A program made the position numbers and the translations under genes. The notes under the pieces were generated by a model. It worked only from the letters and a program-made list of their open reading frames with translations, was not told where the DNA came from and ran no database searches. 64,000 nt of DNA, from positions 744,001 to 808,000 of the forward strand of contig JAFKLY010000002.1 in NCBI GenBank assembly GCA_017304655.1. The letters are read 5' to 3'. How positions within the stretch are numbered: the stretch's first letter is position 1; every line of letters begins with the position of its first letter. This document shows, in pieces, positions 9,385 through 17,213 of the stretch. Source of the DNA: Sphingomonas sp. (GTDB lineage: Bacteria; Pseudomonadota; Alphaproteobacteria; Sphingomonadales; Sphingomonadaceae).

Positions 9385-10154
9385 GGGACATTGACGAGAC
9401 CAAGGCACCGTTGCTTGAGCATCTGATTGAGCTCAGGAAGCGCTTGCTCGTTTGCGTGTGGGCGCTGCTCCTCTCGGGCGCCGTCTGCTATTATTTCTCC
9501 AGCGAGCTTCTTGGCTTTCTCATCCAGCCGCTGAAGGAAGGCTTTGGCAGCGCCAATGGGCGGCTCGTCTATACTAAGCTTTATGAAGCCTTCTTCGTCG
9601 AGTTGAAGGTCGCCTTGTTCGGCGCCTTCTTCGTTTCCTTCCCGATCACGGCGAACCAGCTGTGGGCTTTCGTGGCGCCGGGCCTCTACGCCAAGGAGAA
9701 GAAGGCGCTGCTGCCTTTCCTCCTGGCGACGCCCGTCCTCTTCGTCTCCGGAGCGGCTTTCGCTTATTATCTGGTGATGCCGACGGCCTTCCATTTCTTC
9801 CTGAAGTTTCAGGGTCAGGCGGGCGGTCTGAATGTCGAGGCGCTGCCCAGCATGGATAGCTACCTCAGCCTCGTGATGCAGTTCATCCTCGCCTTCGGCA
9901 TCAGCTTCCTGCTGCCTGTGCTGGTGATGCTGCTCAATCGGGCCGGCATTGTGTCGCGTGCGCAGCTGGTCGGGGCGCGGCGATATATGATCGTGGCGGC
10001 GGTCGTGGTGGCGGCTGTGCTGACCCCGCCGGACGTGATCTCCCAGCTCATGCTCGCGATCCCATTGATCCTGCTTTACGAGCTCGCTCTGTTCGCCATC
10101 TGGTTCACGGAGCGCCGGGCCGCCAAGGAACAGGCGCTCGTCAACGCAGAGTGA
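9381..10154 (+). CDS. tatC: Sec-independent translocase protein TatC
   Basis: A six-helix inner-membrane subunit that recognises the twin-arginine signal. The 257 aa protein opens with the family motif [15 protein letters not shown] near residue 8. It contains [20 protein letters not shown] (about residues 80-100) and [11 protein letters not shown], and later the [19 protein letters not shown] and [20 protein letters not shown] helices that typify TatC. Translationally coupled to tatB. Transcription of the argS-tatC unit probably ends in the 203 bp that follow, although no classical terminator is visible. Confidence 0.96.
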   Translation: MRDIDETKAPLLEHLIELRKRLLVCVWALLLSGAVCYYFSSELLGFLIQPLKEGFGSANGRLVYTKLYEAFFVELKVALFGAFFVSFPITANQLWAFVAPGLYAKEKKALLPFLLATPVLFVSGAAFAYYLVMPTAFHFFLKFQGQAGGLNVEALPSMDSYLSLVMQFILAFGISFLLPVLVMLLNRAGIVSRAQLVGARRYMIVAAVVVAAVLTPPDVISQLMLAIPLILLYELALFAIWFTERRAAKEQALVNAE

Positions 10155-10323
10155 GGCGCGGCACGTCGCTTGGCTGTGAATTTCTGCGCGCGGTTGATGC
10201 TGGCGGGCGGCTCGTTTCCCAGTCCTGCCCCCGATCATGACTGGCATCGGCGCACCCGGTTGCACCCTGTCGGTTCGGAGCGGCCAATCTGCGCTTTGCC
10301 GCGCCTGCATATCTCCTTGCTTG

Positions 10324-10355
10324 CTCCGGTCCCGGAGGCCTCCTAGGTGAGGGAG
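10324..10355 (+). promoter_or_regulatory. Overlapping palindromes before cysteine synthase
   Basis: The last 34 bp before the cysteine synthase ATG hold nested inverted repeats: CTCCGG/CCGGAG (10324-10329 and 10332-10337), the perfect palindrome GGAGGCCTCC (10334-10343), and CTCC (10340-10343) able to pair with the Shine-Dalgarno GGGAG (10351-10355). The arms overlap, so the structures would compete. The stems are short and GC-rich and may be chance. The rest of the 203-bp gap (10155-10323) shows nothing recognisable. Confidence 0.25.
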
Positions 10356-10357
10356 CG

Positions 10358-11344
10358 ATGACTGTTCATCCCAACACGCTCTCGCTGATCGGCAATACCC
10401 CGCTTGTGCGGCTGGCCGGTCCATCCGAAGCCAGCGGCGCCGAAATTTACGGCAAGTGCGAATTCATGAACCCCGGCGCATCGGTCAAGGATCGCGCGGC
10501 GCTGTTCATCGTCGAGGATGCCGAGGAGAAGGGCCAGCTCCAGCCCGGCGGCACGATCGTCGAGGGCACTGCCGGCAATACCGGCATCGGCCTCGCGCTG
10601 GTCGGCAATGCCAAGGGGTATCGCACGATCATCGTCATGCCTGAGACGCAGAGCCGCGAAAAGATGGACACGCTGCGCGCGCTGGGCGCCGAGCTGGTTC
10701 TGGTGCCGGCAGCGCCATACTCGAACCCGGGGCATTTTGTGCATACCTCGCGCCGGTTGGCCGAGGAGACGCCGGGCGCGATCTGGGCCAACCAGTTCGA
10801 CAATATCGCCAATCGCAAGGCCCATATCGTCGGCACGTCCGAGGAAATCTGGGCCCAGATGGACGGCCGCGTTGATGGCTTCACCTGTGCTGCCGGTACA
10901 GGCGGCACGTTGGCCGGTGTCGGCCTTGGCCTCAAGCAGAAGGACGAGGCGATCACGATCGCGCTCACCGACCCCTATGGCGCGGCGCTCTACAATTTCT
11001 ATGCCCATGGCGAATTGAAAGCCGAGGGCAGTTCGGTTGCTGAAGGCATCGGCCAAGGCCGGATTACCGCCAATCTCGATGGCGCCCCGATCGATACCCA
11101 GTTCCGCATGTCCGACGCGGAAGGCATGCACTGGGTCGAGAAACTGATGAGCGAGGGGCTGTGCGTGGGCCTTTCGACCGGCATCAACGTGGCGGGCGCC
11201 GTGGCGCTGGGCCGCCAGCTCGGCCCGGGCAGCCGCATCGTCACTATCCTGTGCGATACCGGCCTGCGCTACCTCTCCACGCTGTACAATCGCGAGTGGC
11301 TGCTCGCCAAGGGGTTGACGCCTTTCCCCTGGCTGTCACACTAG
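10358..11344 (+). CDS. Cysteine synthase A type PLP enzyme
   Basis: A fold-type II PLP enzyme expected to make cysteine from O-acetylserine and sulfide. The 328 aa protein has SLIGNTPLVRL at residues 8-18, the PLP lysine in NPGASVKDRAA (about residue 44), the phosphate-binding and substrate loop EGTAGNTGIGLAL (about residues 69-81) and GTGGTLAGVG (about residue 184). TAGNTG occupies the TSGNTG position of CysK, a Ser-to-Ala change shared with some cysteine synthase and cystathionine beta-synthase-like homologues. The exact substrate is therefore less sure. A GGGAG ribosome binding site precedes the ATG. Confidence 0.88.
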   Translation: MTVHPNTLSLIGNTPLVRLAGPSEASGAEIYGKCEFMNPGASVKDRAALFIVEDAEEKGQLQPGGTIVEGTAGNTGIGLALVGNAKGYRTIIVMPETQSREKMDTLRALGAELVLVPAAPYSNPGHFVHTSRRLAEETPGAIWANQFDNIANRKAHIVGTSEEIWAQMDGRVDGFTCAAGTGGTLAGVGLGLKQKDEAITIALTDPYGAALYNFYAHGELKAEGSSVAEGIGQGRITANLDGAPIDTQFRMSDAEGMHWVEKLMSEGLCVGLSTGINVAGAVALGRQLGPGSRIVTILCDTGLRYLSTLYNREWLLAKGLTPFPWLSH

Positions 11345-11380
11345 GCAGAGCGGGTTTGCAGCGCCGGGCATTGGCGCCGG

Positions 11381-11758
11381 TTGCATCCCGGGAGAGATCG
11401 TATCGCCCAGAAGAACCAGTTGCGAGCGCATCGCGAGGAATTGCAGCGCGTCCAGATCGGTCTGGTCGGGCTGGCGGCGGTTCTGCTTGTCGTGACGCTG
11501 GCCAATCTTGTTATCCAGGCTGCGCATCCCGACGGCAGTGACATGATCGCGGCCTCGCAGCAGACGGTTGCGGGCGCGGCGGTGACCAATGCCTCGGGCA
11601 GCGCGCCGACCGGCACCAACGAACCGCTGGCCGATCTGGGCGTGACGCCGACCACCGCAACGGACAGCTCTGCGCCGTCCGTGCCGGATCTGGAGCCCGA
11701 TCCGCGTCTCAAGACGCGCATGGACCGCGACCCGGATCAATCGGCGCCGACGCACTGA
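11381..11758 (+). CDS. Small single-helix membrane protein of unknown function
   Basis: A protein of about 118-125 aa: a short basic N-terminus (AQKNQLRAHREELQRVQ), one transmembrane helix (GLVGLAAVLLVVTLANLVI) and a Thr/Ala/Pro-rich periplasmic tail. The start is uncertain. The frame opens at TTG 11381. However, the only good Shine-Dalgarno (GGGAG, 11389-11393) lies inside that reading and ideally places initiation at codon ATC 11402, just before AQKNQL. TTG 11420 is another option. No family was recognised. It precedes the GldG-like gene by 18 bp and may form an operon with it. Confidence 0.6.
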   Translation: MHPGRDRIAQKNQLRAHREELQRVQIGLVGLAAVLLVVTLANLVIQAAHPDGSDMIAASQQTVAGAAVTNASGSAPTGTNEPLADLGVTPTTATDSSAPSVPDLEPDPRLKTRMDRDPDQSAPTH

Positions 11759-11776
11759 GCAGGTTCGCCGTCCGGC

Positions 11777-13090
11777 ATGGCCATGGCACGCGCGTTCCGT
11801 TCCTTTCTCTTTGCCCTCCTTGTCGGTTCGGCGGCTCTGCTCGCCGGATTGCTGGGGTCGGCCCTGCGCACCGGGCGCCTTGATCCGCTCGACTGGCTGC
11901 TGCCGGGCACGGTCGCGTTGATCGTCTTTTTGGGGCGCGATGTTCGGGTGTCGCGCGCGCGGCTCGCAAGCAGCTGGGCGCTGGTAGCGTTGCCAGCTGG
12001 CCTCCTTGTCGGTCTCGCCAGTATCTCGTTGCCTTGGGCGGGCCTGGCACTGCTCGCACTAGGTCTCGGCCTTGCGGCATGGGGCGCTCGCCTCAGCACA
12101 TCGCGAAGGCGGGCGCTGCGCATCGCGCTGCTGCTTGGTCTTGTTGTTCTGGCCCTGCTCGTTCCTCGCCTGATATCCGGCGTCCGTATCGCGAGCGATC
12201 AGTCGCGCCTGAACGTCGGCGTGCTCTCGGCAATGCCGCTGCATGGCGCGGCGATGGGGGCGGCGCAGGGGGTGTCTGCGCTGGAGTCGGTGGGGTTGCG
12301 TTCGCCGTTCTGGCAGGCGCTGGATTCGCGCCTGCGCCTGCGCCCGGTCGATGCGCTTGAGCCTGCGACGCTGCGTCCGCTGTCTGTGCTGCTTCTCGCG
12401 CAACCGCGCCTGCTCGCGCCGCAGGAACTGGTCGCGCTCGATGCCTGGGTGCGGCAGGGTGGGCGCACGGTGGTGCTGGCCGATCCGCTGCTCCATTGGC
12501 CCGATCCGCGACCGCTCGGTCACCCTGAGCGCGCGCCGCTGACCAGCCTGCTCGATCCCCTGCTGAGCCATTGGGGGTTGCGCCTCGAACCGGCTGAAGT
12601 CGATGTGGAGAGCGATCCCGTCGAACGGCGAGCGCTGCAAAGCGGCGGATTGCTCCAGCTTTCCGGGAGTTCGCGCTTCACCCGGTTGGGCAATGGGAGC
12701 GGTTGCGGGCTGACGGAGCAAGGGCTCGTCGCGCGCTGCCGGATCGGCGCGGGGGAGGCGTTGCTCGTCGCCGATGCGGACTGGATCAACGACACGCTCT
12801 GGACTCTCTCGCCCGAGCACCCCGCAGACCGCGCGGCGTGGACGAGCGATGCGCTCGATTTGCTGATCGGATGGCTGGATGGACGTAGCCCGCGAGTCGA
12901 TCCGTGGTCGAGCTGGCTGGCGGATCAGGACCGTCTCGTCGCGGGCCTGCGAGGTGCGCTTGCCTTGGTACTCATGCTGGCGATCGTTGAGGCGCTGGTG
13001 GCGCGTCGCCCCAGCCGTTCCCAGCATTCTATCGAAACAGAAAAAGATCAAAAATGGAACAAAGCTGATACAAATCCAGATACGGGCTGA
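11777..13090 (+). CDS. GldG/DUF4350-like multi-pass membrane protein
   Basis: A 437 aa protein with about five hydrophobic segments in the first 145 residues, a soluble middle region and one C-terminal helix (ALALVLMLAIVEALV). The middle region has a Rossmann/GATase-like pattern: LSVLLLAQPRLLAPQELVAL, then DAWVRQGGRTVVLADPLL near residue 235. This resembles the domain in GldG or ABC-transporter auxiliary proteins (PF09822/DUF4350 type). The assignment is inferred from pattern only and the function is unknown. It ends 4 bp before the MraZ-box array, immediately upstream of the dcw cluster. The start may be ATG 11777 or 11783. Confidence 0.6.
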   Translation: MAMARAFRSFLFALLVGSAALLAGLLGSALRTGRLDPLDWLLPGTVALIVFLGRDVRVSRARLASSWALVALPAGLLVGLASISLPWAGLALLALGLGLAAWGARLSTSRRRALRIALLLGLVVLALLVPRLISGVRIASDQSRLNVGVLSAMPLHGAAMGAAQGVSALESVGLRSPFWQALDSRLRLRPVDALEPATLRPLSVLLLAQPRLLAPQELVALDAWVRQGGRTVVLADPLLHWPDPRPLGHPERAPLTSLLDPLLSHWGLRLEPAEVDVESDPVERRALQSGGLLQLSGSSRFTRLGNGSGCGLTEQGLVARCRIGAGEALLVADADWINDTLWTLSPEHPADRAAWTSDALDLLIGWLDGRSPRVDPWSSWLADQDRLVAGLRGALALVLMLAIVEALVARRPSRSQHSIETEKDQKWNKADTNPDTG

Positions 13091-13093
13091 TCT

Positions 13094-13148
13094 ACCCAAG
13101 AAATTCCCACCTCATCCCAGATTTGCCAAGATTCTCCCTTCCATCCCC
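13094..13148 (-). promoter_or_regulatory. Array of MraZ-type TGGGN boxes upstream of mraZ
   Basis: Read on the minus strand, six TGGGN-like pentamers are spaced about one helical turn apart: TGGGT (13094-13098), TGGGA (13105-13109), TGGGA (13115-13119), TGGCA (13124-13128), AGGGA (13135-13139) and GGGGA (13144-13148). Start-to-start spacings are 11, 10, 9, 11 and 9 bp. MraZ of Escherichia coli binds TGGGN direct repeats separated by 5 nt upstream of its own gene. Three of these boxes match that consensus exactly. A possible -10 element (TAATAA) lies just downstream at 13162-13167. Confidence 0.55.
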
Positions 13149-13268
13149 TTGAGCGTGCTGCTAATAATGCACGCCGAGGGGCACTCGTGATCTTTGCGAG
13201 TCTGCGACCCGGCAAACGAGCGTTTGCCGGCGCGGGGAAGCGCGTGCCCAGGGCAGGAGTCCTCGTGG

Positions 13269-13766
13269 GTGTCGTCGGCGTTTTTCATGGGCAACGGAGC
13301 AAGCGCCCTGGATGGCAAGGGGCGCTTTGCGCTGCCTATGTCGTTCCGCTCCGTGCTCAACGCCCACAGCTCAGAGCCTGGCTCCATGCTGGTTCGCGCC
13401 GATCCCTCGCGGAAATATGTGTCCGTATTCGGCGACAAGCAGCTCGAATTCTTCCAGTCGAAAGCCGATGAAGCCGCGCATATTGCCCTGACGCGCGGCG
13501 ATGATTTCGACGCCGAGCAGGCTGACACCGACTTCTGGAGCACCATCAAGCCGATTACCATCGACTCCGGCGGCAGGTTCTCCCTGCCGCCGGCCTTTCG
13601 GCGCATTTACGGCATCACGGATGCCATCTTCATCGTCGGCAGCGGTCGCCTGGCCCAGCTTTGGGATCCCGAGCGCTTCCTGGCCGAGAACAGCAAGAAT
13701 TTGCTCGCGATAGAGGAATGCGAGACCTTCCTCGCCGAGCTCAAGTCCAAGCGGGAGGGCCGGTGA
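13269..13766 (+). CDS. mraZ: Transcriptional regulator MraZ, first gene of the dcw cluster
   Basis: A DNA-binding AbrB-like protein that represses the division and cell-wall cluster. The 165 aa protein has two SpoVT/AbrB-type MraZ domains, each with its landmark: ASALDGKGRFALP near residue 11 and ITIDSGGRFSLPPAFRR near residue 97. I chose GTG 13269, which has AGGAG at 13255-13259 with 9-bp spacing and keeps the first beta strand FFMGNGAS. ATG 13287 would cut that strand, and the open frame back to 13194 is not conserved-looking. Probably autoregulated through the boxes at 13094-13148. It overlaps rsmH by one base. Confidence 0.93.
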   Translation: MSSAFFMGNGASALDGKGRFALPMSFRSVLNAHSSEPGSMLVRADPSRKYVSVFGDKQLEFFQSKADEAAHIALTRGDDFDAEQADTDFWSTIKPITIDSGGRFSLPPAFRRIYGITDAIFIVGSGRLAQLWDPERFLAENSKNLLAIEECETFLAELKSKREGR

Positions 13767-14746
13767 TGAGTTCGGCCCTTCCCGTAACCCCGCCGGCCGA
13801 GCCACACTGCCCCGTGCTGCTCGACGAAGTGCTGGACGCGCTCGCCATTGCCCCTGGTGAGCGTCATGTCGATGGCACGTTCGGTGCCGGCGGGTACAGT
13901 CGTGCCATGGCGGCACGCGGCGCGCGCGTCTTCGCCATCGATCAGGATCCCGACGCGATTGCCGAAGGGCAGGGCGTCATCGCCGCGAGCGACGGTGCGA
14001 TCACGCTGGTCCATGGCAACTTCGCGCAGATGGACGCGCTGCTGTCAGATGCGGGCATCGACGCGGTCGATGGCGTCACGCTCGATATCGGCGTGTCCTC
14101 CATGCAGCTCGATCGGGAGCGGCGCGGCTTTGCCTTCCGCTTTCCTGACGCGCCGCTCGACATGCGGATGAGCCAGTCCGGCGAGACGGCGGCCGAGTTC
14201 CTCAATCGCGTGGACGAGGGCGAACTGGCCGATATTCTCTACATCTACGGCGAGGAGCGTCAGTCCCGCCGCGTGGCGCGGGCCATCGTGGCGGCGCGTC
14301 CGCTGGCGACCACTGGCGATCTGGTGGGCGCGGTCCATCGCGCGATCGGCAAGCGGCCGGGCGACAAGACCGATCCGGCGACCAAGACCTTCCAGGCGAT
14401 CCGCATCTTCCTCAATGGCGAACTGGACGCGCTGGAGCGCGGTCTCGACGCGGCGGAAGCGGTGCTGAAGCCGGGTGGCCGTCTGGCAGTGGTGACCTTC
14501 CACAGTCTCGAGGACCGCATCGTCAAGAATTTCCTGCGTGTACGCAGCGGGCAAGAGGGAAGTGGCTCGCGCCATCGGCCAGAAGCCCGGTCGCGCAAGG
14601 CGCCGACCTTTCACAAGCCTGCCCGCGCTGTCCGACCCGGCGACGCGGAGCTGGCAACCAATCCGCGCGCGCGTTCGGCTACGCTGCGCAGCGCCGTGCG
14701 GACCGACGCACCAGCCATGACCAGCCGGACGGGAGACGGCCGATGA
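13766..14746 (+). CDS. rsmH: 16S rRNA m4C1402 methyltransferase
   Basis: An S-adenosylmethionine-dependent methyltransferase acting on 16S rRNA cytidine 1402, formerly MraW. The 326 aa protein shows HCPVLLDEVLDAL at the N-terminus, the SAM-binding DGTFGAGGYSRA near residue 34, LDIGVSSMQLD (about residue 107), FLNRVDEGELADI, and the C-terminal FHSLEDRIVKNFLR (about residue 250). The ATG at 13766 shares its A with the mraZ stop (TGATG) and has GGAGGG upstream. The stop overlaps ftsL (ATGA). Confidence 0.96.
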   Translation: MSSALPVTPPAEPHCPVLLDEVLDALAIAPGERHVDGTFGAGGYSRAMAARGARVFAIDQDPDAIAEGQGVIAASDGAITLVHGNFAQMDALLSDAGIDAVDGVTLDIGVSSMQLDRERRGFAFRFPDAPLDMRMSQSGETAAEFLNRVDEGELADILYIYGEERQSRRVARAIVAARPLATTGDLVGAVHRAIGKRPGDKTDPATKTFQAIRIFLNGELDALERGLDAAEAVLKPGGRLAVVTFHSLEDRIVKNFLRVRSGQEGSGSRHRPEARSRKAPTFHKPARAVRPGDAELATNPRARSATLRSAVRTDAPAMTSRTGDGR

Positions 14747-15456
14747 TTGCGATCAAGCGCCTGCAGAGCATCATGTGGATTCTCGTCGTCGCGATGGGCG
14801 CGCTGGCGGCGTATCTCATCAGTCTGCGCGTCGCGACCGAACGCAACGCCGTGCATCACATGATCGACCAGATTCGCTGGACCCGCGCGGAAATCCGTTA
14901 TCTTGAGGCGGAATTCGGTGCGCGCGGCAGTATGCGCCAGCTCGCGGCCTGGAACCAGAACGACCTGCGTCTCTACGTGCCAAGCCCGGCCCAATATCTG
15001 CCCAACGAGCGCGCACTGGCCAATCTTGACCGGATCGAGCCGGCGGGCGAAGGCTATGCGCCGCCGCCGGTGATGACGGCCATGGCGACGCAGGTTGCGC
15101 AGCCTGAGACGGCGACGACGCAGCCGGTCGAGCTGGCGGATGCCCGGCCGATCGAGGTGAAACCTGCCCAGGTATCCAAGGCCGAGGTCAAGGCGCCGGA
15201 AGCTGCGCCGGCCCGTCGTGCCGTTCCAGACTTCTCGCTCATTCGCACGGCGTCCGCCGCCGAGCCCAAGGCTGGCCCGGCCCGCGTGGCTCTGGTCTCG
15301 CGTACGCCGGCCGCCGACAAGTTCATCAAGCCGGCAGGTCAGCCCGATCCTGCCGCGCGCAAGGCGGCGCGGCTGGCGCTGCTCGATGAGAAGCTGCTCG
15401 GTGGCGGTTCGCCCATCAAGGCCGCCAAGGCGACCGAGGGAGGCGCGGGGCGCTGA
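14743..15456 (+). CDS. ftsL: FtsL-like cell division protein with long C-terminal extension
   Basis: Assigned by position between rsmH and ftsI and by topology. The 237 aa protein has a short cytoplasmic N-terminus, a single helix (IMWILVVAMGALAAYLISL, residues 10-28) and a short coiled-coil-like periplasmic stretch (ATERNAVHHMIDQIRWTRAE and onward). FtsL normally pairs with FtsB and FtsQ to activate FtsWI. Usual FtsL is about 100-120 aa. Here residues from about 105 form an Ala/Pro/Lys-rich tail with no recognised domain. Overlaps its neighbours at both ends. Confidence 0.8.
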   Translation: MIAIKRLQSIMWILVVAMGALAAYLISLRVATERNAVHHMIDQIRWTRAEIRYLEAEFGARGSMRQLAAWNQNDLRLYVPSPAQYLPNERALANLDRIEPAGEGYAPPPVMTAMATQVAQPETATTQPVELADARPIEVKPAQVSKAEVKAPEAAPARRAVPDFSLIRTASAAEPKAGPARVALVSRTPAADKFIKPAGQPDPAARKAARLALLDEKLLGGGSPIKAAKATEGGAGR

Positions 15457-17213
15457 TGGCGACCATCATCGCGCGGCCGGAGCCGCGGTCCACCAGCAAA
15501 GGGCAGGCTGACCTCGTCTCCGTCGCGCATGGCCGCATCATGCTCGTGCTGCTCATTTTCGTGGCCATCACACTGGTAATGGCCGGCCGCATGGTGTGGA
15601 TGGGAGTCGCTGCCGGTGCGCAGGCCGAGCGGTCGAGCAGCCCGCTGCCTGTCCCCAGCCGCGCGGATATCGTCGACCGCAACGGCGTGCCGCTCGCGCG
15701 CGATATTGACGGTTATGCGATCGCGGTGCGCCGCGACCGGCTGATCAGCGATCCGCGCGAGCTCGCGGAGAAGCTGCACGACATCTTCCCGGATCAGACG
15801 ATCGGCTATTTCTACAAGCAGCTCACCTCCGGCGGCCAATGGAACTATCTGCGCCAGCGCGCGCTGCCGAAAGAAGTGGCGGCGGTGAACGCGCTGGGGG
15901 AGATCGGCATCGAATTTCCCCGTGAGCCGGAGCGGCTCTATCCGCAGCGCACGCTCGCCGCGCATCTGCTCGGCTTCGTCGATCGGGACGGTCATGGCTC
16001 AATGGGTGTGGAGCGTGCCTTCGACAGTCGCCTGATCGACCGGCAAATGCGCGGACAGCCGCTCGAGCTCTCGATCGATTCACGGGTGCAGGCCGCGCTG
16101 GAGGACGAGCTGACCTTCGGCATGCAGGAACAGAAGGCCAAGGGTGCCGTCGGCCTCGTGCTGGATTCGCGCACCGGCGAAGTGATTGCGATGGCCTCGC
16201 TTCCCACCTTCAATCCCAACCGCATCGAAACCATTCCGGCGCCCCCGCCGATCGTCGGCAAGGATGGCAAACTCTATCCGGGCAAAATCACCTGCGACAT
16301 GTCGCCGCGCTGCAATCGCGTCGTTCAGGCGCGTTATGAGTTGGGCTCTACCTTCAAGCCGCTCTCCTTCGCGACGGCCATGGATGCCGGCGTCATCGTC
16401 AGCATGAGCAAGACCTATGACGCGACGGCACCGCTCCAGGTCGGCGGCTTCCGCATCAAGGACGATCACCCGCTCGGCCGCTGGCTGAACGTGCCGGAAG
16501 CGCTGCTTCATTCCAGCAATATCGTCACCGCCCGCATCGCCGACGAAATGGGCCAGAAGCCGCTGGAAGCAGCCTATCGCTCGCTGGAGTTCGACCGGCC
16601 GGCGAGTATCGAGCTGAAGGAGCAGGCCGGCACGCTGTTCCCGCGCAAATGGTATCGCACCACGATCATGACGACGGCTTATGGCCATGGCATCGCCGTG
16701 ACGCCCATGCATCTTGCGAGCGCCTATGCCGCGCTGGTCAATGGTGGCGTGTGGCATCCCGCCACGGTGGTGAAGCGCAAGCCGGGCGAGCAGATCCCCG
16801 CGCGGCGCATCTTCACCGAGCAGACCAGCGCGCGCATCCGCCAGCTGCTGCGCATGATCGTGCTCACCGGCACGGGCCGCAATGCCGACGCGACCGGTTA
16901 TCGCGTGGGCGGCAAGACCGGCACGGCGGAGAAGCCCAAGGATGGCGGCTACGCCAAGCGCTCGCTCGTCTCCACCTTCGCTTCGGCCTTCCCGATGGAA
17001 GACCCGCGTTACATCGTCATCGTCATGATGGACGAGCCGCAGGGCAGTGCGCGCTATCCCGGTATCCGCACCGCAGCTTATACGGCGGCGCCTGTCATCA
17101 AGTCGTTCGTCGCACGGGCAGGGCCGCTCCTCGGCGTCTTCCCCGAGGCTATTCGCGATATCGACATTTCGGAGTTGAAGCCGCTCGTGGAACGGGACAA
17201 GGAAAGCGAATGA
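15456..17213 (+). CDS. ftsI: Septal transpeptidase, penicillin-binding protein 3
   Basis: Cross-links septal peptidoglycan in complex with FtsW. The 585 aa class B PBP has an N-terminal transmembrane helix (about residues 28-48), a dimerisation domain starting RADIVDRNGVPLARDIDG, and a transpeptidase domain with all three active-site motifs: S298-T-F-K301, S353-S-N355 and K487-T-G489. It is the principal beta-lactam target in division. The start overlaps the ftsL stop by one base and the stop overlaps murE. Confidence 0.97.
   Translation: MATIIARPEPRSTSKGQADLVSVAHGRIMLVLLIFVAITLVMAGRMVWMGVAAGAQAERSSSPLPVPSRADIVDRNGVPLARDIDGYAIAVRRDRLISDPRELAEKLHDIFPDQTIGYFYKQLTSGGQWNYLRQRALPKEVAAVNALGEIGIEFPREPERLYPQRTLAAHLLGFVDRDGHGSMGVERAFDSRLIDRQMRGQPLELSIDSRVQAALEDELTFGMQEQKAKGAVGLVLDSRTGEVIAMASLPTFNPNRIETIPAPPPIVGKDGKLYPGKITCDMSPRCNRVVQARYELGSTFKPLSFATAMDAGVIVSMSKTYDATAPLQVGGFRIKDDHPLGRWLNVPEALLHSSNIVTARIADEMGQKPLEAAYRSLEFDRPASIELKEQAGTLFPRKWYRTTIMTTAYGHGIAVTPMHLASAYAALVNGGVWHPATVVKRKPGEQIPARRIFTEQTSARIRQLLRMIVLTGTGRNADATGYRVGGKTGTAEKPKDGGYAKRSLVSTFASAFPMEDPRYIVIVMMDEPQGSARYPGIRTAAYTAAPVIKSFVARAGPLLGVFPEAIRDIDISELKPLVERDKESE

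Noticed and set aside
13194..13268. N-terminal extension of MraZ from 13194
   Set aside because: The added residues are not family-like, and a good Shine-Dalgarno supports the GTG at 13269.
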